Source of the DNA: Phycisphaerae bacterium
Lineage (GTDB): Bacteria; Planctomycetota; Phycisphaerae; UBA1845
Length of the DNA: 35,239 bases
Assembly: GCA_016929015.1 (NCBI GenBank)
Contig: JAFGJQ010000200.1
Coordinates: forward strand, 1 to 35,239
Reading direction: 5' to 3'
Shown here one piece after another: positions 31,149 to 35,239 of this stretch. Every line of letters starts with the position of its first letter. The first letter of the stretch is position 1. The translations under genes and the position numbers were made by a program. The notes below the pieces were generated by a model, which worked only from the letters and a program-made list of their open reading frames with translations, made no database searches and was not told the DNA's origin.

Positions 31149-31813
31149 GGCTTCATCAGATCGTCGAGAGCGTGTTCGTGGAAGAGGCGTGCGACCTCGT
31201 TGCCCAACTTGGCAGTGAGGGCCTGTGTGATTTCGCGCCGACCCTTGAGCCGGCTCATCTCGTTGGCGGAAAGCTCCGCCTTGACGGGACGGCCTTCCAT
31301 CTCTTCGGGCCAAAGGCGGACCTCTTCGCGTGTCTGGGCCTTCGCGTTGATGACGCGCACGGAGACGGCGAAGCGTGCGGCCGCGGTCAGGTCCTGCGTC
31401 TCCTCGGACGCGAAGAAATCCGCCACCTGCAGCCAGAGCACGCGCTCCGCCTTGAGCATCTCGCCGATCTCGCGGCAGCCGCGGTCCTCGAAATCCGATC
31501 GGGATCGCCGCAGTCGCTGGACGGCCTGGTTGGAGACGACCTTTTCCGTGGCCTTGTTCGCCAGCAGGGCGTTGGCCGTCTCGTCCGCCAGCAGGTCGCG
31601 GGCCTCGGCCCAGCTCAGGCGTTCTTCCGGATCGTCCACCAATACGAGGATGGGGCCGGGCCCCAGGGTGAACTCCGCGCCGACCTTCTCCTTCTGACCG
31701 GCTCCCATCCAGTACAGCAAGGCGCCGCCTTCCGGCCCGCACGCCGGGCCCGCGGGCAGAATCACCAGGACAAGGAGCAAGAGGATGCCGGGGAGCAGAC
31801 GATGCGTGGGCAT
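31145..31813 (-). CDS. Hypothetical lipoprotein B of the glycosyltransferase operon
   Basis: I do not recognise a family. The 222-residue protein has a lipoprotein signal: MPTHRLLPGILLLLVLVILPAGPAC with Cys25 in the lipobox GPAC. The mature part is charged and mostly helical, with a strand-like ILVLVDDPEERLSW near 54-67. VGAEFTLGPGPILVLVDD resembles the opening VPAEFSRLEGKKTLVTMWAP of the lipoprotein just upstream, so the two are probably related in fold. It begins two bases after the stop of that gene and overlaps the glycosyltransferase start as ATGA. No function can be assigned. Confidence 0.7.
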   Translation of the reverse strand: MPTHRLLPGILLLLVLVILPAGPACGPEGGALLYWMGAGQKEKVGAEFTLGPGPILVLVDDPEERLSWAEARDLLADETANALLANKATEKVVSNQAVQRLRRSRSDFEDRGCREIGEMLKAERVLWLQVADFFASEETQDLTAAARFAVSVRVINAKAQTREEVRLWPEEMEGRPVKAELSANEMSRLKGRREITQALTAKLGNEVARLFHEHALDDLMKP

Positions 31814-31815
31814 GG

Positions 31816-32445
31816 CTATTCGATGATCTCTTCCCAGGTGTAGAACTTCCGGGCAACGGCCTCGGCGAACTTGGTGTAGGCGGCCCGCCGGACCTGGACG
31901 ATGTTGGACTGGGTCATGAGCTGGGGTCCGCTTTCCGGCTCGACGATGTCTGCCGAGGTCAACTCGTAGGATTGTGGCTCATCCGGATCGGCCGTCAGAT
32001 CATGGACCTGCACCGAGGCGCGGATGCGGGCCTGCACCAGGTCGGGCACGTGCGGGTCTCGGATCTGGAACTCGAGCAGCTCCAGGTACACCACCATGTC
32101 CGCCTCGAATTGCCGTCCCAGCCGTTGCGGATCAGCGTCGGCGGCCAGGGATCGCTGGATATGGTCCTCCACCTTCACCGGCTCGACCAGGCGGATATCC
32201 TTCACCTCCGCTTTCAGCTTGTCGGCGATGAAGCTGGTCAGCTCCAGGCGAACGCGAGGGTAGTCAAACAGGGTTTCGGGCGGGGCCCACATGGTAACCA
32301 GCGTCTTTTTTCCTTCGAGCCGGGAGAACTCGGCGGGGACTTTGCGCTTGTGTTCCTGCATCAGCGCAATGGGGATGAGCCAGTTGCAGCCGACCAGCGA
32401 GGCCAGCAGCGCCAATCCAACGGCGGTCCGGATTCTGTTTCGCAT
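31816..32445 (-). CDS. Hypothetical lipoprotein A of the glycosyltransferase operon
   Basis: I do not recognise a named family. The 209-residue protein starts MRNRIRTAVGLALLASLVGCNW with a lipobox SLVGC (Cys20). The mature domain opens VPAEFSRLEGKKTLVTMWAP, and continues RVRLELTSFIADKLK, FEADMVVYLELLEFQIRDP and a final region with YTKFAEAVARKFYTWEE. The pattern of a short beta strand, a helix and an ADxVVYLELxxF strand resembles assembly-type lipoproteins with a small alpha/beta domain (TolB-N-like), a guess only. ATG 32445 has GGGAG eight bases upstream; a GTG at 32454 is less likely. It is followed two bases later by the second lipoprotein. Confidence 0.7.
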   Translation of the reverse strand: MRNRIRTAVGLALLASLVGCNWLIPIALMQEHKRKVPAEFSRLEGKKTLVTMWAPPETLFDYPRVRLELTSFIADKLKAEVKDIRLVEPVKVEDHIQRSLAADADPQRLGRQFEADMVVYLELLEFQIRDPHVPDLVQARIRASVQVHDLTADPDEPQSYELTSADIVEPESGPQLMTQSNIVQVRRAAYTKFAEAVARKFYTWEEIIE

Positions 32446-32487
32446 GGAAGACACTCCCAGGCGGTTTGGTGAGGGTTTCGGGTCCGG

Positions 32488-33033
32488 TCACGACGAGCCG
32501 GCGGCCAGCGTCGCGATGATCTTATACCCCCATGCCAGCCCCATGAACAGGAGCACGCCGAAGACCGTCCAGCCGGGCGAAACGCGGTACCAGTTCACGC
32601 GCCGGGCTCGGCCGGTCCACAGAACTCCGACCTCGACGCACACCGCAGCCATCGTGGCGAGTGCCAGGACCGCGCCGAAAGGCTGGGCGGCAAAGGCGGC
32701 CAACAGGTGCCCCCGCACAGCGTGGGCGAAGGCAGTGGTCATGCCGCAGGTGGGGCAGGGCAGGCCGGTGGTCAGGATCAGGCCGCAGGTCGGGAATCCG
32801 AGCTGCCGATGCGTGCCCACGCCGCTGGGGTCCGGCGTAAGGTAGGCCGCTAATCCCAGGACCGCCAGGCAGCCGGCCAGGATGATCGCGGCTCGAACGC
32901 GCACCTGGCGGGCGGTCAGATCGCGTACGGGAATCAACAACGGGCCCAGCGGATGTCCGGTCACGCAACGGGCGACGGGCAGGCGCTGCGGCACCGAACC
33001 GCCCGGCACCGCCAAGCTGTCCATCCGGATCAT
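32488..33033 (-). CDS. DUF2752 membrane protein
   Basis: The 181-residue protein matches DUF2752: after a first helix (about 46-62) it has the motif GLPCPTCGMTTAFAHAVRGHLLAAFAAQPFGAVLAL (about 91-126), then two more helices. The PCPTCGMTT Cys pair is the family hallmark and may bind metal or be redox-active; function is unknown. Start choice is weak: ATG 33033 and 33024 and GTG 33039 are all in frame and none has a clear binding site. It is divergent from sdhC and 42 bases upstream of the lipoprotein operon on the same strand, so it may head that operon. Confidence 0.75.
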   Translation of the reverse strand: MIRMDSLAVPGGSVPQRLPVARCVTGHPLGPLLIPVRDLTARQVRVRAAIILAGCLAVLGLAAYLTPDPSGVGTHRQLGFPTCGLILTTGLPCPTCGMTTAFAHAVRGHLLAAFAAQPFGAVLALATMAAVCVEVGVLWTGRARRVNWYRVSPGWTVFGVLLFMGLAWGYKIIATLAAGSS

Positions 33034-33105
33034 GGTCACGCGGCCAGCGTAGGCGGTGGTGGAAAACGGGTCAAGCCGCCCGGCTTGACAACGTCCGGGG
33101 ACCGC

Positions 33106-33133
33106 TTGACGCTCTTCCGGTGTGACCTATACT
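33106..33133 (+). promoter_or_regulatory. Sigma70-type promoter of the sdh operon
   Basis: TTGACG (33106-33111), a 16-base spacer and TATACT (33128-33133) form a good match to the sigma70 consensus. A second TTGACA lies at 33085-33090 but is too far from this -10 box. Transcription would start near 33140, giving a leader of about 87 bases before sdhC with AAAGGAG near its end. Confidence 0.65.
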
Positions 33134-33226
33134 CTCGCGACCGGCCCGACGGCGGGCCCTCTTCCCCCCTGAACTCACGCCGGCAATCCCCTCCTGATCG
33201 TCCGGCAGAAAGGAGTTGGTACAGCG

Positions 33227-33985
33227 GTGGCGGAGGCGAAGTCTGAGCAGCGCGGATTCGACGGGTCCAGCCACTTCTGGATTCGCCGGCTGCACTCGTT
33301 GAGCGGTATCATTCCAGTCGGCGTGTTCCTGACGTTTCACCTGTCCGTGAACGCGATGATGGCCCTTGCCCGCGACGGCTCGGCGTTCCAGACCGCGGTG
33401 AACGCGATCCACGCGATGCACAAACTGGGCATCCTCAAGTTTGTGGAGATCGTCGGCATCTTCGTGCCGCTGGCGTTCCACGCCGTCGTGGGTGTGCTGA
33501 TCTGGCTGAGCGGGCGGCAGAACGTCCTGACATACCGGTACGGCGCCAACATCCGCTACACGCTGCAGCGCTGGACGGCCCTGATCACGCTGGCCTTTGT
33601 GCTTTTCCACGTGTGGCACATGCACTGGCTGGGCGCCTGGTGGCCGCCGGGCGGACAGAACTTCGATCCGGACTTTGCCCCGTACACGGCCGCTCGCGCC
33701 ATCCAGGCAAGCGGCTGGCTGGTGCCGATCTATGCGGTCGGCGTGCTGGCGGCCGTCTACCACTTCAGCAACGGCATCTGGACGTTTCTGATCGTCTGGG
33801 GCATTCCCATCAGTCGGCAGGCCCAGGCACGGGCCGGATACGTGTGCACGGTGATCGGACTGGGCCTGGCCACCCTGGGCATGGCGTCACTTCTTCGCCT
33901 GGCCCGGGCCGACCTCGCGGACTTCCCGACTCCTCCCGAAAAGAGCATTCCGGGGGCCCTGGTCCTGTCGAACGGGCAGACCTAG
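33227..33985 (+). CDS. sdhC: Succinate dehydrogenase/fumarate reductase cytochrome b558 subunit
   Basis: The 252-residue membrane protein is the single-chain cytochrome b558 (SdhC, type B) that anchors succinate dehydrogenase or quinol:fumarate reductase and carries two hemes. It has five membrane helices, with His-bearing motifs FWIRRLHSLSGIIP, LTFHLSVNA, PLAFHAVVGV, VLFHVWHMHWLG and VYHFSNGIWTF; the His residues include the usual heme ligands of this family. There is no separate SdhD, as expected for type B. It starts with GTG 33227, with AAAGGAG 11 bases upstream. sdhA starts 71 bases after its stop. The direction of the reaction (succinate oxidation or fumarate reduction) cannot be told. 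Confidence 0.92.
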   Translation: MAEAKSEQRGFDGSSHFWIRRLHSLSGIIPVGVFLTFHLSVNAMMALARDGSAFQTAVNAIHAMHKLGILKFVEIVGIFVPLAFHAVVGVLIWLSGRQNVLTYRYGANIRYTLQRWTALITLAFVLFHVWHMHWLGAWWPPGGQNFDPDFAPYTAARAIQASGWLVPIYAVGVLAAVYHFSNGIWTFLIVWGIPISRQAQARAGYVCTVIGLGLATLGMASLLRLARADLADFPTPPEKSIPGALVLSNGQT

Positions 33986-33990
33986 CCTTG

Positions 33991-34004
33991 TCACCGGCCG
34001 GTGA
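33991..34004. promoter_or_regulatory. Perfect palindrome between sdhC and sdhA
   Basis: TCACCGGCCGGTGA is a 14-base perfect inverted repeat without spacer, placed six bases after the sdhC stop and about 50 bases before sdhA. It could be an operator, a small mRNA hairpin that sets the sdhC:sdhA ratio, or chance in GC-rich DNA. Confidence 0.35.
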
Positions 34005-34056
34005 GTCGACGTCCTCAGACGTGCAGTGAGACGCCCTGGAAGGAACTATCAGTACT

Positions 34057-35239
34057 ATGGCAGGCAAACCAAGAGTGATTGTGGTAGGCGGCGGCCTGGG
34101 CGGCCTCTGGGCCACCTTGCGCGTGGTGGAGCAGGGCTATCCGGTGGATCTGTTCTCGCTCTTTCCGGTCAAGCGCTCGCATTCGTGCTGTGCGCAGGGC
34201 GGCATCAACGCCGTGCTGGACGTCAAGGGCGAACGCGATTCGGTCTGGCAGCACATCGTCGACACCATCAAGGGCGGCGATTACCTCGGCGATCAGCCGC
34301 CGATTCGCAGCCTGTGCGAAGCGGCCCCGCGCCTGATTCGCACGTTCGACCGCATGGGCGTGACCTTCAGCCGAACGCCCGAGGGCATTCTGGACCAGCG
34401 TCTGTTCGGCGGTGTGAAAAACCGCCGAACCTGCTTTGCCGGGGCCACCACCGGGCAACAACTGCTCTACGCCGTGGACGAGCAGGTGCGGGCACACGAG
34501 GCCCACGGGCGCGTGACCAAGTACGAAGGCTGGGACTTCCTGTCGCTCGTGCTGGATGACGAGGGCGTCTGCCGCGGAGCGACGGCCATGGAGCTGCGCA
34601 CCTCGAAGGTGCGGGCCTTTCCGGCCGAGGCGGTCATCGTGGCGACGGGCGGGCTGGCCCTGATCTACGGCCGGTCCACGATGTCGAACAACTCGACCGG
34701 CGCGCCGGCGTCGCGGGTGTATCAGCAGGGGGCCCGGTTCGCCAATCCGGAGTTCATCCAGTTCCATCCGACGGGCATTCCCGGCCACGACAAGAACCGG
34801 CTGATGTCGGAAGCGTGCCGGGGCGAGGGGGCGCGGGTCTGGGTGCCGCGCAAGGCGGGCGACACGCGCACTCCGCGGGAAATCCCCGAGTCCGAGCGGT
34901 TCTACTTCCTCGAGGAGTGGTACCCCGCCTACGGCAACACGGTCCCGCGCGACGTCGGCTCGCGAGCGATTTTCCGCGTGGTGCACCACATGGGCCTGGG
35001 GATCGGCGGGCAAGACATGGTGTACCTGGACCTCACGCATCAGCCGCACGAATTCCTCGAGAAGCGGCTGGGCGGCATCCTGGAGATGTATCAGACCTTC
35101 ACCGGCGAGGATCCGTACACGCAACCGATGAAGATCTTCCCGGCCACGCACTATTCGATGGGCGGCCTGTGGGTGGATTACGAAACCGACAGCAAGACCG
35201 GCGGGATGGCCAAGGTCTCGCCTAGAAATCACGCCACAA
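34057..35239 (+). CDS. sdhA: Succinate dehydrogenase/fumarate reductase flavoprotein subunit (partial)
   Basis: The first 394 residues of the flavoprotein are present; the gene runs off the window, so about 240 residues are missing. The FAD Rossmann motif VVGGGLGG is at 9-16. KRSHSCCAQGGI at 39-50 contains His42, the usual covalent FAD attachment site. Active-site pieces are QFHPTGI and SEACRGEGARV (Arg that shuttles protons and a second substrate-binding group), and THYSMGGLWVD near the end. The Cys pair after His42 is typical of the type B group. AAGGAA about 13 bases upstream of ATG 34057 may serve as binding site. The iron-sulfur subunit sdhB is expected just beyond the window. Confidence 0.95.
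   Translation, partial: MAGKPRVIVVGGGLGGLWATLRVVEQGYPVDLFSLFPVKRSHSCCAQGGINAVLDVKGERDSVWQHIVDTIKGGDYLGDQPPIRSLCEAAPRLIRTFDRMGVTFSRTPEGILDQRLFGGVKNRRTCFAGATTGQQLLYAVDEQVRAHEAHGRVTKYEGWDFLSLVLDDEGVCRGATAMELRTSKVRAFPAEAVIVATGGLALIYGRSTMSNNSTGAPASRVYQQGARFANPEFIQFHPTGIPGHDKNRLMSEACRGEGARVWVPRKAGDTRTPREIPESERFYFLEEWYPAYGNTVPRDVGSRAIFRVVHHMGLGIGGQDMVYLDLTHQPHEFLEKRLGGILEMYQTFTGEDPYTQPMKIFPATHYSMGGLWVDYETDSKTGGMAKVSPRNHAT

Noticed and set aside
31149-31856. Extension of the glycosyltransferase frame upstream to 31856
   Set aside because: The added sequence is Pro/Arg/Gly-rich and overlaps the lipoprotein gene, whose frame has a good signal and lipobox. ATG 31148 gives the expected N-terminus and ATGA coupling.

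Overview
The window reads as a chromosomal segment of a high-GC, Gram-negative-type bacterium, most probably a planctomycete (Planctomycetota, perhaps Phycisphaerae). The grounds are the two-membrane envelope genes (LptF/LptG-like permeases, a heptose/ADP-sugar enzyme), many lipoproteins, and several membrane proteins carrying a CGYxLxG…CPECG zinc ribbon, a signature common in planctomycete hypothetical proteins. The taxonomic call is inference; no rRNA or marker tree is available here. No tRNA, rRNA, CRISPR array, insertion sequence or integrase was recognised.

Layout. (i) 0.1-4.7 kb: an LptF/LptG-like pair on the minus strand, divergent from a bifunctional HldE-like protein with reversed domain order and a missing kinase catalytic Asp. 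(ii) 4.9-9.5 kb: an iron module on the plus strand: DtxR/MntR-like regulator, a Fur-FeoA-FeoA fusion, FeoB, a small Cys-containing membrane protein, and a CYTH-domain protein. (iii) 10.0-10.9 kb: ornithine carbamoyltransferase argF after a 490-base leader with two perfect hairpins. (iv) 11.0-15.0 kb: exported YdjC-like deacetylase, a lipoprotein, and an exported GH127-type glycosidase. (v) 15.0-22.1 kb: a mosaic accessory region. Two partly duplicated cassettes (zinc-ribbon membrane protein translationally coupled by ATGA to a MATE-type transporter) lie in direct orientation around a subtilase lipoprotein. In the first cassette the transporter is cut down to about 30 recognisable residues; in the second it is intact. 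Further downstream are two facing relics of related genes. (vi) 22.7-28.6 kb: a metallophosphoesterase-like protein with altered metal ligands, then a minus-strand run of zinc-ribbon membrane protein, membrane-anchored hypothetical, two GNATs and an exported proline iminopeptidase. (vii) 28.7-33.0 kb: a methyltransferase divergent from folK, and a four-gene minus-strand operon (DUF2752 protein, two lipoproteins, glycosyltransferase). (viii) 33.1-35.2 kb: a strong sigma70-like promoter driving sdhC (cytochrome b558 type) and sdhA, which runs off the window.

The most unusual content is the zinc-ribbon family: near-identical DNA at both gene ends, a divergent central region predicted to be outside the membrane, -10 boxes abutting the start codon (leaderless mRNAs), and ribbon-coding DNA repeated at four sites that look like recombination points. 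The Fur-FeoA-FeoA fusion next to FeoB is the second system worth pursuing.
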